Positions 29,113-38,381 of a stretch of DNA of 38,578 nucleotides are shown here, in pieces. Location of the stretch: contig DUZW01000028.1 of the NCBI GenBank assembly GCA_013349295.1, positions 1 through 38,578 of the forward strand, written 5' to 3'. Positions within the stretch are counted from its first letter, which is position 1. Every line of letters starts with the position of its first letter. The position numbers and the translations under genes were made by a program. Source of the stretch: Deltaproteobacteria bacterium (GTDB taxonomy: Bacteria > Desulfobacterota > Desulfobulbia > Desulfobulbales > Desulfurivibrionaceae). The notes beneath the pieces were generated by a model. It searched no databases, had not been told where the DNA came from, and saw only the letters and a program-made list of their open reading frames with translations.

Positions 29113-30207
29113 CTAGACGTTGAAGCGGAAATTCATGCAGTCGCCGTCTTGAACGACATACTCTTTTCCTTCAAGACGCAGCAACCCTTTTTCCCTGGCC
29201 TTGGCCTCGCCGCCGCAGGCCACGAAATCCGTATAGGAGATGACCTCGGCTCGGATAAAGCCGCGTTCGAAATCGGTGTGGATAACCGCAGCCGCCTGCG
29301 GTGCCTTGGTGCCGCGCTTGATGGTCCAGGCCCGGGTTTCCTTTTCGCCCACGGTGAAATAGTTGATCAGCCCAAGCAACTCGTAGCCCGCCTTGATCAA
29401 CCGGTTTAATCCCGGTTCTTCAAGGCCGAGATCTGCCAGGAAATCCTGGCGTTCGGCCACGCTCAGGGCGCTCAATTCTTCTTCAATCGCCCCGGAAATC
29501 ATGACCACGGAAGCGTCTTCTGCCGCCGCTGCCTTACGGAGTTCTTCCACCCACTGGTTGCCGGTATTGATTTCCGCCTCGCTGACGTTGGCTACATAGA
29601 GTACGGGTTTGGCGGTGAGAAGGCAAAGCTCCTTCATCAGTTTCTCGCCCGTATCGTCGAGTTGGGCGGACCGAGCCGGTTTACCGTCATTGAGCAGGGC
29701 GTACAGCCCTTCCAGAACAACCAGTTGCGCCTTGAAGGCCGCATCCCCGGATTTCGCCTGGGAGGCGGTCTTGGTCATGCGCCGGGTCACGGTGTCCAGA
29801 TCGCAGAGGATGAGTTCGGTGTTGATCACTTCCCGGTCGCGCAGAGGATCAATGCTGCCGTCCACATGCACGATGTTTTCGTCTTCAAAGCAGCGGATCA
29901 CATGAGCGATGGCATCCACCTGACGGATATGACCGAGGAACTGGTTGCCCAACCCTTCGCCCTTGCTGGCCCCGCTTACCAGACCGGCTATATCGACGAA
30001 TTCCATCTGGGCATTGACCTTGACTTTGGTCTTGGCCATTTCGGCAAGGATGTCGAGCCGGGCGTCCGGTACCGGCACCATTCCGACATTGGGTTCGATG
30101 GTGCAGAAGGGGTAGTTGGCAGATTCGATACCTGCGGAGGTAAGGGCGTTGAAGATGGTTGATTTGCCGACATTGGGCAGGCCGACGATGCCACAGCGAA
30201 AGCCCAT
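29113..30207 (-). CDS. ychF: Redox-regulated ATPase YchF (Obg family)
   Basis: Cytoplasmic P-loop ATPase of 364 residues that binds ribosomes. The Walker A motif GLPNVGKST (residues 9-17) is followed by [32 protein letters not shown] and the YchF-specific NVSE in place of NKxD, which explains its ATP preference. The C-terminal TGS-like domain ends [15 protein letters not shown], characteristic of the family. AAGGA lies upstream of the ATG. It is divergent from the DUF721 gene and is transcribed with the DUF4438 gene. Confidence 0.97.
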   Translation of the reverse strand: MGFRCGIVGLPNVGKSTIFNALTSAGIESANYPFCTIEPNVGMVPVPDARLDILAEMAKTKVKVNAQMEFVDIAGLVSGASKGEGLGNQFLGHIRQVDAIAHVIRCFEDENIVHVDGSIDPLRDREVINTELILCDLDTVTRRMTKTASQAKSGDAAFKAQLVVLEGLYALLNDGKPARSAQLDDTGEKLMKELCLLTAKPVLYVANVSEAEINTGNQWVEELRKAAAAEDASVVMISGAIEEELSALSVAERQDFLADLGLEEPGLNRLIKAGYELLGLINYFTVGEKETRAWTIKRGTKAPQAAAVIHTDFERGFIRAEVISYTDFVACGGEAKAREKGLLRLEGKEYVVQDGDCMNFRFNV

Positions 30208-30274
30208 GGGGAAAAGTCCTTGTTGTACGGTTCAATAATAAGGTAGTCAGAATATGACCGGAAATTGTGAGCAG

Positions 30275-30303
30275 TATATAATGATTTCTTTGCAATGCGG
30301 CAA
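30275..30303 (-). promoter_or_regulatory. Sigma70-type promoter for ychF
   Basis: On the minus strand TTGCCG (30303-30298) and TATATA (30280-30275) are 17 bases apart, about 70 bases before the ychF start codon. Confidence 0.55.
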
Positions 30304-30354
30304 GGGTTGTTTACAATCTAAGTACTAAATCTCACTCAATCAGGCACAGTTACC

Positions 30355-30846
30355 ATGGCTGCATCCGAAAAAATTATCCGAATCGATTCCCTTTTTGCCG
30401 AACTTTTCAAGAAAAGGCAATGGGACAAGCGGTTGGCTTTGCATGCAGTTTTCCGGAACTGGCCGCAGGTTGTCGGCGCGGAGATAGCGGAACGGACCGA
30501 ACCGCTGGTGATTCGGGGTACGGTACTCTGGATCGGGGTTTCCGATTCGGTCTGGATGCAGCAGCTGCATCTGCAAAAGCAGACCTTGCTGGAACATATC
30601 AATGCGAATGTGCGGGGGCCTGAGAAAATAAGCGATATCCGTTTCCAGATAGACGCCGCTCTTGGGGAGGAAAAGGTGGTTGCAAATCCCCCAAGGCAAG
30701 CCGCATCCCCGCAACCTGTTGATCCGGAGGAGCAGAAGAGCTTTGAGGGGATGATCGCCGCCATCGACGATGCGGAGTTGCGGACGCGTCTGCTCGCCTT
30801 GTGGCGGAAAAACCAGCAGCATCCAAATCTGTTGGTGAAGGAATAG
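30355..30846 (+). CDS. DUF721/DciA-like protein
   Basis: A 163-residue cytoplasmic protein. About residues 8-105 fit the DUF721 family, to which the DnaB-helicase loader DciA belongs: an N-terminal helical part (FAELFKKRQWDKRLALHAVF) with WPQVVGAEIAERTEP, then VLWIGVSDSVWMQQL. The second half is Pro-rich and then helical and is not conserved in the family. No strong ribosome site precedes the ATG. It stands alone on the + strand, divergent from ychF and convergent with the haem receptor gene. A role in replication is a family-based guess. Confidence 0.8.
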   Translation: MAASEKIIRIDSLFAELFKKRQWDKRLALHAVFRNWPQVVGAEIAERTEPLVIRGTVLWIGVSDSVWMQQLHLQKQTLLEHINANVRGPEKISDIRFQIDAALGEEKVVANPPRQAASPQPVDPEEQKSFEGMIAAIDDAELRTRLLALWRKNQQHPNLLVKE

Positions 30847-30873
30847 CCTGTTGCCTTATTGAAGAGGGGGCTG

Positions 30874-32283
30874 TTAGGCCTTTCCTTTCACCAGTTCCAC
30901 CAGTTTTTGCACGAAGCTGGAGAGACGTTGTGACTGATGTTCCATGTCTTCGGCGATCTGTGAATCTTTGTCTGCATCCACGGCGTTATGCTGGGTCACC
31001 TCGTCAAGCTCATGCACGGCCGAGGAAACCTGGACGATGCCCGTTGACTGCTCCCTGGAAGCGGTGGTTATCTCCCGGAGGAGGCTGGCCGTTTTTCTGC
31101 TTTGTTCCGCCGCCTGTTTGAATGAATTATCAGTGAGCTGCACCAGTTTTACGCCGTTTTCAACCTTGTCGTGGGTGCCTTCCAGAAGCTGGGCCGTGTT
31201 TTTTGCCGCCTGGGCCGCGCGCATGGCCAGATTCCGTACTTCGTCCGCCACAACCGCGAAGCCGGCCCCTGCTTCGCCGGCTCGCGCCGCTTCCACGGCC
31301 GCATTCAAGGCGAGAAGGTTGGTCTGAAAAGCGATCTCGTCAATGGTTTTGATAATCTTGGCGGTTTCCTCGTTGGCAGAGGCAATGGTGCTCATTGCCA
31401 AGGAAAGCTGGTCCATGGATTGATTGGCGGCAGTCATGATCTTGCTTGTTTCATCCATGAGTTCGTTGGCTGCGGTGGCATTGTCGGCATTTTGGGTGGT
31501 CATGGAAGAAATTTCTTCCAGGGAGGCGCTTGTCTCTTGCAGTGAGGCTGCCTGCTGCGAGGCGTGATCAGCCAGGGACTGACTGGCGCTGGCGGCTTGA
31601 TTGGCAACAGTCGCAACCCTGGCCGCGCTGGCGGTAAGATCGTCAATAATATCCGTGATGGGCTTGGTCACGGCGCGTTGCATCACCAGATAGATGCTGC
31701 CGCCGGTGACAACGATCAGGACCAGGCAGCCGATGGCCATGAAGAGCATCAGGCTGTTTACCCCGGCGGTCAGGGGGGAGAGATCAAAGGTGAGAGATAG
31801 GCTGCCGCTGACTTCTCCTTCCTGCCATGTTTGATGACAGCGGATACAGTCGGGGTCCACCAGTTGCGGGGCAACGATGCGGACAACGTGCGAATTGATC
31901 TCTTCATATATTCTTTTTTCACCGATCGCTTTTTTGATTTCATCAGGAAGAATGGCCGTTTCCTGGGGTTTGCCAGAGGAAGAGAGATTTATCTTTCCCT
32001 CTCTGTCAAAGAGAGACGCATCAATCACCCCTTTGATTTCTTTCTGTCGGATGAGAAGGGTCTGGAAATTTCTCATCTGTCCACGTTCAAGCGAGCCCTT
32101 GACCCCCTCCTGGAAAGAGTTGAACAGGGTGTGGACGGAGTCGACATAGATCCGGGTCATCTTGCTTTTTACATACAGGCCGATGGATATGGTTCCTGCC
32201 AGCAGGGTCAGGATAAGCACGGATTGTGCGATTATCATGACCCGTTGGGTAACAGGATGGTGTGCAAAGGACTCCCTGAGCAT
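30874..32283 (-). CDS. Methyl-accepting chemotaxis protein with periplasmic c-type haem motif
   Basis: Transmembrane chemoreceptor of 469 residues. TM1 is at about 17-37. A periplasmic domain (about 40-172) ends with [10 protein letters not shown], a CxxCH c-type haem attachment site (Cys146, Cys149, His150), as in DUF3365/Tll0287-like sensors. TM2 is at about 174-200. A HAMP segment then leads to a signalling domain with tip [20 protein letters not shown]. It differs clearly from the receptors at 1-11.5 kb and has no aromatic C-terminal tether (it ends VKGKA). The ATG has GGAG upstream and lies 25 bases after the hydrogenase small-subunit stop, so it is the last gene of the hydrogenase operon. 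Redox, gas or hydrogen sensing is inferred. Confidence 0.92.
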   Translation of the reverse strand: MLRESFAHHPVTQRVMIIAQSVLILTLLAGTISIGLYVKSKMTRIYVDSVHTLFNSFQEGVKGSLERGQMRNFQTLLIRQKEIKGVIDASLFDREGKINLSSSGKPQETAILPDEIKKAIGEKRIYEEINSHVVRIVAPQLVDPDCIRCHQTWQEGEVSGSLSLTFDLSPLTAGVNSLMLFMAIGCLVLIVVTGGSIYLVMQRAVTKPITDIIDDLTASAARVATVANQAASASQSLADHASQQAASLQETSASLEEISSMTTQNADNATAANELMDETSKIMTAANQSMDQLSLAMSTIASANEETAKIIKTIDEIAFQTNLLALNAAVEAARAGEAGAGFAVVADEVRNLAMRAAQAAKNTAQLLEGTHDKVENGVKLVQLTDNSFKQAAEQSRKTASLLREITTASREQSTGIVQVSSAVHELDEVTQHNAVDADKDSQIAEDMEHQSQRLSSFVQKLVELVKGKA

Positions 32284-32308
32284 GGCGGCTCTCCCTTAAC
32301 AGAAGTGA

Positions 32309-33217
32309 TTACTTTGTGGACTCGCTCAACCGGTAGAAAGGGATGTTTTTCTTTCGCGCGAAATGCGGAGAGGCACATCCGATACAAGGTGCGTTGCTGT
32401 CGATACACCAGGTTCTTCCTCCATTCCACCACCGGGTCGGACAATCGGCGTAGGTGTCTGGGCCGAGGCAGCCAAGTTTAAAAAGACAGCCCTTGTCACC
32501 CAGTTTCTTTGCGAAAATCTCCTGCTGAAAATCATGATACCTGGGGCAGAGTTCATGGACCTTGCGACTGTAAAATATCTTGGGGGAGTCGTTGATCAGT
32601 TCCGGAACGCCGACTTTGACCAGATGGATGATGGTGTGCCAGACCCAATCCGGATGGACTGAGCAGCCGCGAATGTTTACCACCAGTTTTTTGATCCCTC
32701 GCTTTTGATAAAATTCCTTAACGCCGATGGCGCCGGTCAGGTTTCCTTCGGCTGCGGGAATTCCACCATCGCAAGCGCAGGCTCCCACGGCGATGGCGCC
32801 GCTCATGGTTTTTGCCGCTTCCTCAAGGAGCTGGGCAAAGGTCTTGCTGCCGATAACGCAGGCTTCGGGCATTTTTTCGGGAATGGCGCCTTCCACTGCC
32901 AGGAAGTAGGGACCTGCCTGCCCGGAAATAAATTTTTCCACGAGATCAAAGGCTTTTTTTCCGGAAATTGCTGAAAGGTCGGCATGGAAGGCGAGTTGCG
33001 AATAATCGGTTATCAGGCTGAGGGGCGATGGGCTTTCCGCTTGGAGAAGAGAGATGGAGCAGCCCGTGCAGGAAAGCCCTTGAAGGTAAATGATCTTGGG
33101 AACCGCTGCCGGATCGATTTTTTTGAGGGCGGCCATTACCGGTTCGGGCAGGCCGTTTATACCAAAGGCTGCGCTCAAGGCCGCCGCAAGTTTCAGAAAG
33201 TCGCGTCTATGTATCAT
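32309..33217 (-). CDS. [NiFe] hydrogenase small subunit, Tat-exported, NiFeSe-like
   Basis: Electron-transferring subunit of a periplasmic hydrogenase, 302 residues. It has an N-terminal twin-arginine signal (HRRDFLKLAAALSAAFGING). Proximal cluster ligands lie in LSCTGCS, GACACDG and GCSVHPDW. Distal and medial ligands lie in VHELC, KGCLFKLGC, ADCPTRWWN, TWCIDSNAPCIGC. In standard enzymes the residue after this Trp is Pro and the medial cluster is [3Fe-4S]; here it is Cys, as in NiFeSe enzymes, predicting [4Fe-4S]. There is no C-terminal membrane anchor. ATG 33217 is chosen because GAGG lies 7 bases before it; ATG 33223 is too close to that site. The large-subunit gene lies upstream, the reverse of the usual order. 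Confidence 0.93.
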   Translation of the reverse strand: MIHRRDFLKLAAALSAAFGINGLPEPVMAALKKIDPAAVPKIIYLQGLSCTGCSISLLQAESPSPLSLITDYSQLAFHADLSAISGKKAFDLVEKFISGQAGPYFLAVEGAIPEKMPEACVIGSKTFAQLLEEAAKTMSGAIAVGACACDGGIPAAEGNLTGAIGVKEFYQKRGIKKLVVNIRGCSVHPDWVWHTIIHLVKVGVPELINDSPKIFYSRKVHELCPRYHDFQQEIFAKKLGDKGCLFKLGCLGPDTYADCPTRWWNGGRTWCIDSNAPCIGCASPHFARKKNIPFYRLSESTK

Positions 33218-33243
33218 GGGCATTCCTCAAGGTGTCTGGGATC

Positions 33244-34755
33244 TCAATGAACCGCGCAGGCGATGCAGGGGTCAAAGGAGTGGACTATTCTGAGTGATTC
33301 GATCTGCTCTTCCGGATTTGCTACTCGGGTGCCGATGAGGGCTGATTCCATGGCTCCAGGTTGTCCTTTGTCATCCCGTGGCGAGGCGTTCCAGGTGGTG
33401 GGAACCACACACTCGTACTTGGCGATTTTATAGTTTTCGATACGGATATAGTGAAGCAGAGCGCCGCGTGAGGCTTCGGTCATGCCGATCCCTTCGCCGG
33501 AGCGGGGAATGACGATATTCCCCATGGCCGGAGCGCCATGTTCGAGGCGTTCTGTTTCATCGAGAAGGAAATCGGCGATGATCGAGGCCTGGATAGCGCG
33601 GCACAGGTGACGTCCCAGTACGGAATTGAGTTCCTTGGGGGAGATCTTGGCAACTCCTGCAAACTTGTTGACCATTTCTTTTAGAACGGGATTGTTGCCC
33701 TGATGATAGTCAATCAGCACTCTGGCGGCGGGCCCTACTTCAAGCATGCGGCCGCCATAACGGGGAGCCTTGCTCCAGGAATAGGCGCCCTCTTTGTGGG
33801 GTGACGGGGTGAGAGTGGAATCCTGAATCTTGAGTCCGCTTGGGGAAGAATATTTGGAGTGTAGGATGTCTTGGGTGATCTGTTTCGGATCCACGGCGGA
33901 AACCTGGCCATCAAACATCACTCCCGCTGCGAATAGGTGTTTGCTGTTTGGGGCCGGAGAGAGGGGGAGCAGGCCATGGGAGAGAAATCCACCCTTGCTG
34001 GCCCCGATCTTCCAGTATTCCGGAAAGGCAGCGGCAACCGCGAGCACATCCGGGATGTATTTGCTGGTGATAAACTCTTTGACTTCACCGATAAGGGCTT
34101 GGTAAGCGGCGATAAGATCGATCCGCACGTCCTGTGTGCAGCCGCCTGGAAAAATGGCGGTGGAGTGGGGAAATTTCCCCCCGAAGATGGCGGCGGCCTG
34201 GTTGGCTTTTTTCTGGATTTCCATGGCATCCAGATAGTGTTTGATCGCCCCTATGTTGATATCGGCATTGGCGATATATTTTCCCGAGAGCCTCGGGAGG
34301 AAAGGCGCCGCCGGGAAGGCTTTGCCTCTGCTCAGTTCCGCCTGAACCCATTGCCGCACCTTGAGCAGTTCGGCGTCTTTGCCTTTGTATTGGAGGATGG
34401 CCGTGACATCAACGAAATCGAGGGCCGAGAGCTGATAGAATTGTAAAAGGTAGTCGTAGAGGTGGTTTGCACCTTCAATAAGGTTGTGCAGTATCCTGCC
34501 GTTGGCCGGCACTTGGAGTTTGTATGCGTTTTCCTGGGCACGGGAGGAGGCGATGGCATGGGCGTAGGGGCAAACCCCGCAAATACGCTGGGTTATCTGT
34601 TGGGCATCGAGGGGATTCCTTCCTTGAAGAAGCACTTCAAACCCCCGGAACATCTCTGACATGCATTGGGCATCAACCACCACTCCATTTTCAACGGTGG
34701 TCCGTACATTGAGATGGCCTTCAATGCGGGTGACAGGGCCAAGGTCAATCTTCAT
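33244..34755 (-). CDS. [NiFe] hydrogenase large (catalytic) subunit
   Basis: Catalytic subunit of 503 residues that splits or makes H2 at a Ni-Fe site. The N-terminal nickel motif is QRICGVCPYAHA (about 57-68) and the C-terminal one is DPCIACAVH, whose four Cys bind the metals. RIEGH near the N terminus is also typical. The stop codon directly follows the final His, so the C-terminal peptide normally removed by a maturation protease is absent. At the position used by selenocysteine in NiFeSe enzymes the codon is TGC (Cys). The protein has no signal peptide and would be exported folded with the Tat-bearing small subunit. GGAGA precedes the ATG. No hyp maturation genes are in the window. Confidence 0.95.
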   Translation of the reverse strand: MKIDLGPVTRIEGHLNVRTTVENGVVVDAQCMSEMFRGFEVLLQGRNPLDAQQITQRICGVCPYAHAIASSRAQENAYKLQVPANGRILHNLIEGANHLYDYLLQFYQLSALDFVDVTAILQYKGKDAELLKVRQWVQAELSRGKAFPAAPFLPRLSGKYIANADINIGAIKHYLDAMEIQKKANQAAAIFGGKFPHSTAIFPGGCTQDVRIDLIAAYQALIGEVKEFITSKYIPDVLAVAAAFPEYWKIGASKGGFLSHGLLPLSPAPNSKHLFAAGVMFDGQVSAVDPKQITQDILHSKYSSPSGLKIQDSTLTPSPHKEGAYSWSKAPRYGGRMLEVGPAARVLIDYHQGNNPVLKEMVNKFAGVAKISPKELNSVLGRHLCRAIQASIIADFLLDETERLEHGAPAMGNIVIPRSGEGIGMTEASRGALLHYIRIENYKIAKYECVVPTTWNASPRDDKGQPGAMESALIGTRVANPEEQIESLRIVHSFDPCIACAVH

Positions 34756-34839
34756 GTATTTCTCCGTGAGGTCATTTTTTTGGGTCAGGTGCAGGCTGTT
34801 GTTGCTTGCAGTCAGGAGGCGCCGGAGGCATGGCAGCGC

Positions 34840-34853
34840 GCAAGATCACATCC
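34840..34853 (-). promoter_or_regulatory. Possible sigma54-type promoter for the hydrogenase operon
   Basis: On the minus strand GG (34853-34852) and TTGC, with its GC at 34841-34840, are spaced as in a -24/-12 element, about 85 bases before the large-subunit start. The rest of the consensus is poor. A TTGACT further upstream (near 34897) has no well-spaced -10. The 280-base gap to dtd holds no gene. Confidence 0.25.
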
Positions 34854-35035
34854 TGCTGCACATACTTTATGATCCTTTTTTTTTAAAATGAAAGTCAAGG
34901 AAAAGTGAGTGGTCTAGAAAAAATAATGATGATGCGGGGGGATGAAAATGTGTGGGCGGGCTGGGTTTGGTATTGTTCAGGTCGTGCGCATGGTGGGGGA
35001 GTACGCGGTTCAGTATCAGATACGGGAAGGCAAGG

Positions 35036-35485
35036 CTAGAATTGTTTTTCCGTGTCAAGCAGCAGGGTTACCGGGCCATTGTTTACCAGGGTTACGTCCA
35101 TCATGGCCTGAAATATGCCGGTGGCCACGGTGATCTCTCTTTTGCGGATTTCGCGGATGAACTGTTCGTAGAGGTGGGCAGCCGCTGTCGGTGGCGCGGC
35201 CGTGGAATAGGATGGGCGTCTTCCCTTGCGACAGTCGCCGAGCAGGGTGAACTGGGAAACAACCAACATCTCTCCTTGAACCTCAAGCAGGGAAAGATTC
35301 ATGAGCCCATGTTCGTCTTCGAAGATCCGTAGATTGGCAATCTTATCGGCCAGGAGCACGGCGTCCTGTTCAGAATCCTTTTTGCCGACGCCGAGAAGAA
35401 CGAGAAGCCCAGGCCCGATGGCGCCGCAGATCTGGTTGTCGACGCAAACAGATGCTTGGCTTACCCTTTGGACAACGGCGCGCAT
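35036..35485 (-). CDS. dtd: D-aminoacyl-tRNA deacylase
   Basis: Cytoplasmic enzyme of 149 residues that removes D-amino acids from mischarged tRNAs. It shows the family start [13 protein letters not shown], the catalytic-site block [16 protein letters not shown] and the cross-subunit Gly-Pro motif NNGPVTL near the C terminus. Length is typical. Its first 25 bases overlap the end of rsmE in another frame, and GAGGA precedes the ATG, so it is translated in step with rsmE in the prmA-rsmE-dtd unit. Confidence 0.96.
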   Translation of the reverse strand: MRAVVQRVSQASVCVDNQICGAIGPGLLVLLGVGKKDSEQDAVLLADKIANLRIFEDEHGLMNLSLLEVQGEMLVVSQFTLLGDCRKGRRPSYSTAAPPTAAAHLYEQFIREIRKREITVATGIFQAMMDVTLVNNGPVTLLLDTEKQF

Positions 35486-36252
35486 GGAATTTCCTCATGA
35501 ATTTTCGGCTGAATCGGGTCGAGGTTGCCAAGGCTAAATTGCAGGATGGCCGTTGCCGTAAGGGTTGCCGTTTCGGCACGCAGAATGCGTGGCCCCAGTG
35601 AAACGGGAGTGAAGCCTTCCTTTTGCGCGCAGGCAACCTCGTTTTCGCTGAATCCTCCCTCCGGGCCGAGGAGGAAGAATGCGGATCGGCAATCCTTATC
35701 CTGAGCGGCAAGAGCCTCGTGCAGCGTTTGCCTGGTCTCGTGTTCCCAGAAGATCAGCCTCATGTCGCAAGGCGGGGGGTGGGCCATGAGGTCGGTTATT
35801 TCACGGGTGTCATGGATTTCCGGTGGCTTGGCTCGGTCGCATTGCTTGCAGGCCTCAAGGACGATGCGCTGCCAGCGATCCAGCTGTGTTTCTCTCTGCG
35901 GTTTGTGGATGCCGTGTTCCGAGGAAAAGGGCCAGATTGCATTCACACCCAATTCAGTGGCCTTTTGCAGAATGAGGTCCATTTTCTGGCCCTTGAGCAA
36001 GGCTTGTCCCAGGTGGAGACAAACTTTTGGCTCCAGATCCCGGGTTTGCTCGATGATGGTAGCCGTCACCCGGTCTTTGAGGATTTGTTCGATGCGGGCC
36101 TGGTATCGCGTGCCGGTTCCGTCAAAAAAAGTGATGGGGGCGCCGGGGGTAAGCCTGAGGACGGTTCGGAGATGGTGGGCTTCCGAACCTGTCAGTATGG
36201 CGGTTTTTCCCGTGATATCTGTCGGGTGTATGAAAAAGCGGCGAAGGCTCAT
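35461..36252 (-). CDS. rsmE: 16S rRNA (uracil-1498-N3)-methyltransferase RsmE
   Basis: SPOUT-family methyltransferase of 263 residues that methylates U1498 of 16S rRNA using SAM. The N-terminal PUA-like domain (about 1-70) includes [11 protein letters not shown]. The knotted catalytic domain has [23 protein letters not shown], the SAM loop [12 protein letters not shown] and [12 protein letters not shown], all diagnostic. It starts 6 bases after the prmA stop and overlaps dtd by 25 bases. The tail after about residue 245 is not part of the usual fold and contains the overlap. Confidence 0.95.
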   Translation of the reverse strand: MSLRRFFIHPTDITGKTAILTGSEAHHLRTVLRLTPGAPITFFDGTGTRYQARIEQILKDRVTATIIEQTRDLEPKVCLHLGQALLKGQKMDLILQKATELGVNAIWPFSSEHGIHKPQRETQLDRWQRIVLEACKQCDRAKPPEIHDTREITDLMAHPPPCDMRLIFWEHETRQTLHEALAAQDKDCRSAFFLLGPEGGFSENEVACAQKEGFTPVSLGPRILRAETATLTATAILQFSLGNLDPIQPKIHEEIPCAPLSKG

Positions 36253-36258
36253 GGGGTG

Positions 36259-37179
36259 TTATGCCCGTGCAAAGAGAAGGGCGCTCCATTCCCCTTCTTC
36301 ACGGGTTTCCTGATGTTTCAAGCCAAGAGCGGTATAGGCTGCGCGGATATTTTCTGTTTGGGGTCCGGTCAGAATTCCTGCCATGATGAGTTTGCCGTTT
36401 GGGGCCAGCCGTGCGGCGAGGCCGGCTGCAAGTTCAATGAGCGTGTCGTGGATGATGTTGGCAATGACAAGATCGTATTGCTGAGGGATGTCTTGCAGGG
36501 CGAGTCCGTTTGCTTTAATTATTGAAAGCAGGTCATTGCGCAGGATGTTTTCCTCCGCCACAGCCACGGCTTCCGGGTCATTGTCGATGGCCAATACCTC
36601 CTGGGCGCCAAAAAGGGCGGCGGCCATGGCCAGGATGCCTGTGCCGGTGCCTACATCGAGAACGGTTTGGGGAGGGGTTGTGTTGCCATGAAAAAGTTCC
36701 TCAATGAACTCAAGGGCCAGCTTGGTACTGGCGTGGTGCCCTGTGCCAAAGGCCATCCCGGGATCCATCTCAATTACTTTTTCGCCGTTGGCCGCCTGGT
36801 ATGATTCCCAGGTAGGCTTGATGACAAGATGGGCTGTGATCGGCAGGGGTTTGAAGCGTTCTTTCCATGCCTTGTTCCAGTCTTCGTCGGGGATGATTTC
36901 TGTTTCGAGTCGTGTTTTTCCTTCTCCGGGAGTGAGGTAGGCGAATTCAGCGAGGTACTCCGTGATTTTTTTTAGTTTTTCCTGCGCGTGGGGGCTATTT
37001 TCCAAGTAGCCTATAATCTGTTCTTGGGCGGCGCCGGCTGCCGTAACTGGAATCTGCTCGACCCCGCCTGTCTGTTCGCAGATAAAGTCGGCAATGGGAT
37101 CGGAGATGGACTCACTGGCGGTGATCGTGATTCGAAGCCAGGATTTGGCTGATGGATTTGCTGGGTTCATTGCTGGCAT
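36259..37179 (-). CDS. prmA: Ribosomal protein L11 methyltransferase PrmA
   Basis: SAM-dependent enzyme of 306 residues that trimethylates ribosomal protein L11. The N-terminal substrate-binding domain (about 1-95) is followed by PDEDWNKAWKERFKP, EMDPGMAFGTGHHAST, the SAM motif VLDVGTGTGILAMAA and the catalytic-type loop VIANIIHDTL, all family hallmarks. The start is ATG 37179, because AGGA lies 6 bases upstream on the minus strand; a longer frame to 37272 covers the promoter and has no ribosome site. It is the first gene of the prmA-rsmE-dtd unit. Confidence 0.93.
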   Translation of the reverse strand: MPAMNPANPSAKSWLRITITASESISDPIADFICEQTGGVEQIPVTAAGAAQEQIIGYLENSPHAQEKLKKITEYLAEFAYLTPGEGKTRLETEIIPDEDWNKAWKERFKPLPITAHLVIKPTWESYQAANGEKVIEMDPGMAFGTGHHASTKLALEFIEELFHGNTTPPQTVLDVGTGTGILAMAAALFGAQEVLAIDNDPEAVAVAEENILRNDLLSIIKANGLALQDIPQQYDLVIANIIHDTLIELAAGLAARLAPNGKLIMAGILTGPQTENIRAAYTALGLKHQETREEGEWSALLFARA

Positions 37180-37243
37180 CGGATTTCCTGTGGGAAGAGT
37201 ATGGTTGTAAAGAAATAAGCTGGAAACTGAATGAGAGTACAGT

Positions 37244-37272
37244 AGTGTACCGGATGCTGTATCCTCCGGCAA
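37244..37272 (-). promoter_or_regulatory. Sigma70-type promoter for prmA-rsmE-dtd
   Basis: On the minus strand TTGCCG (37272-37267) and TACACT (37249-37244) are 17 bases apart, about 65 bases upstream of the chosen prmA start. Confidence 0.55.
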
Positions 37273-37340
37273 GAGTGAGTTGAGGGTGTGGTTGTTTCTT
37301 GTTTATATTCTAATCCATATAATGATAAGGGGCTGGCGGG

Positions 37341-38123
37341 ATGGATGAAAAAAAGATGCAGGAGCTCCTTGTAAAGGTGAGCTGTGGTGCATGCACGGTT
37401 GCCGATGCTTTGGCGGAGTTGAAGAACTTTCCAGCCGAAATGCTGTTGGGCGCGCATCTCGATCATCACCGGTACCTGCGGACCGGGGTGCCGGAAGTCG
37501 TATACGGTGAGAATAAGACGGCAGGTCAGATTGCGGATATTTTAAAAAAACTTCTCAGGTTTTCTCCCGCGGTAATGGCCACTCGGGTAAGCCAGGAAAA
37601 GGGGGCTGCGGTTTGCTTGGAGATACCAGATATTGTCTACCATGAGGCGGCCCGCATGCTGACTGCCCCGCTGGAAGATAAACGGCAGGATGGTGTCGGT
37701 GGCGCAGGTCTGGTTCTGGTGCTTGCGGCTGGAACTTCAGATATTCCTGTTGCGGAAGAAGCTTTTGTAACATTGCGTTGTCTGGGGAATGAGGTTGAAA
37801 GGTTGTATGATGTCGGTGTGGCCGGTATCCATCGGTTGCTTTCGCGTCGGGATCTTATTGACCAGGCCGGTATGTTGATTGTTGTTGCCGGGATGGAGGG
37901 GGCACTTCCCAGTGTAATTGGCGGCCTGGTGGATAAGCCCATTATCGCGGTGCCAACAAGTGTTGGCTACGGAACAGGCCTGGGAGGTATTGCCGCGCTT
38001 CTGGGTATGCTCAATAGCTGTGCCCCGGGGATTGCGGTTGTTAATATAGACAACGGTTTTGGCGCTGCTTGTATGGCGGCAAGAATAAGTAGGCAAATAA
38101 GTGCTCGATTTGGTGGGGAGTGA
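37341..38123 (+). CDS. larB: Nickel pincer cofactor biosynthesis protein LarB
   Basis: A 260-residue enzyme of the LarB family, which carboxylates nicotinic acid adenine dinucleotide and releases AMP as the first step to the nickel-pincer nucleotide used by lactate racemase and relatives. The N-terminal part has LDHHRYLRTGVPEVVYGENK; the C-terminal half is PurE-like, with VLAAGTSDIPVAEEA, AGMEGALPSVIGGL, and VPTSVGYGTGLGG. Length is normal. A TATAAT at 37318-37323 lies just upstream but has no good -35. larA, larC and larE are not in the window. Nickel use links it loosely to the hydrogenase nearby. Confidence 0.95.
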   Translation: MDEKKMQELLVKVSCGACTVADALAELKNFPAEMLLGAHLDHHRYLRTGVPEVVYGENKTAGQIADILKKLLRFSPAVMATRVSQEKGAAVCLEIPDIVYHEAARMLTAPLEDKRQDGVGGAGLVLVLAAGTSDIPVAEEAFVTLRCLGNEVERLYDVGVAGIHRLLSRRDLIDQAGMLIVVAGMEGALPSVIGGLVDKPIIAVPTSVGYGTGLGGIAALLGMLNSCAPGIAVVNIDNGFGAACMAARISRQISARFGGE

Positions 38124-38291
38124 TGTTTTTCTTTTTGTGTCGGATGTTTTTATGTAGATGGAAAGCTTGAAATGGAGAGAGATTTGGTGGGTGTTGGGAA
38201 AGTATTTTTTTGGCCCGACACAGAAAATCAAAGAGTTACGGAGCGAGATCTCCGGGAAGTTGTTCTTTTTGAGATTTATGCATTATTGCTG

Positions 38292-38320
38292 TTGACAAGG
38301 GGGGGCGCTTCGGCTATTTT
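38292..38320 (+). promoter_or_regulatory. Promoter P1 of a putative rRNA operon
   Basis: A perfect TTGACA (38292-38297) and TATTTT (38315-38320) are separated by 17 bases. It is the first of two tandem promoters, 90 bases apart. The 170 bases between larB and P1 hold no supported gene, only a TGTGTCGG/CCGACACA inverted pair about 70 bases apart. Confidence 0.6.
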
Positions 38321-38381
38321 GGCCCCCGAAACGAGAGCCCGACAACATGACGATCGGCTTTGAAAAATGTCAGAAAACATC

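Noticed and set aside
33235..33246. TGA after the hydrogenase large-subunit His as a selenocysteine codon
   Set aside because: The metal-site Cys residues are all present and the protein is complete at this His; the frame beyond TGA is only nine codons.
38172..38363. A 63-codon frame before the right edge
   Set aside because: It overlaps promoter P1, has no recognisable motif and lies in the probable rRNA promoter region.
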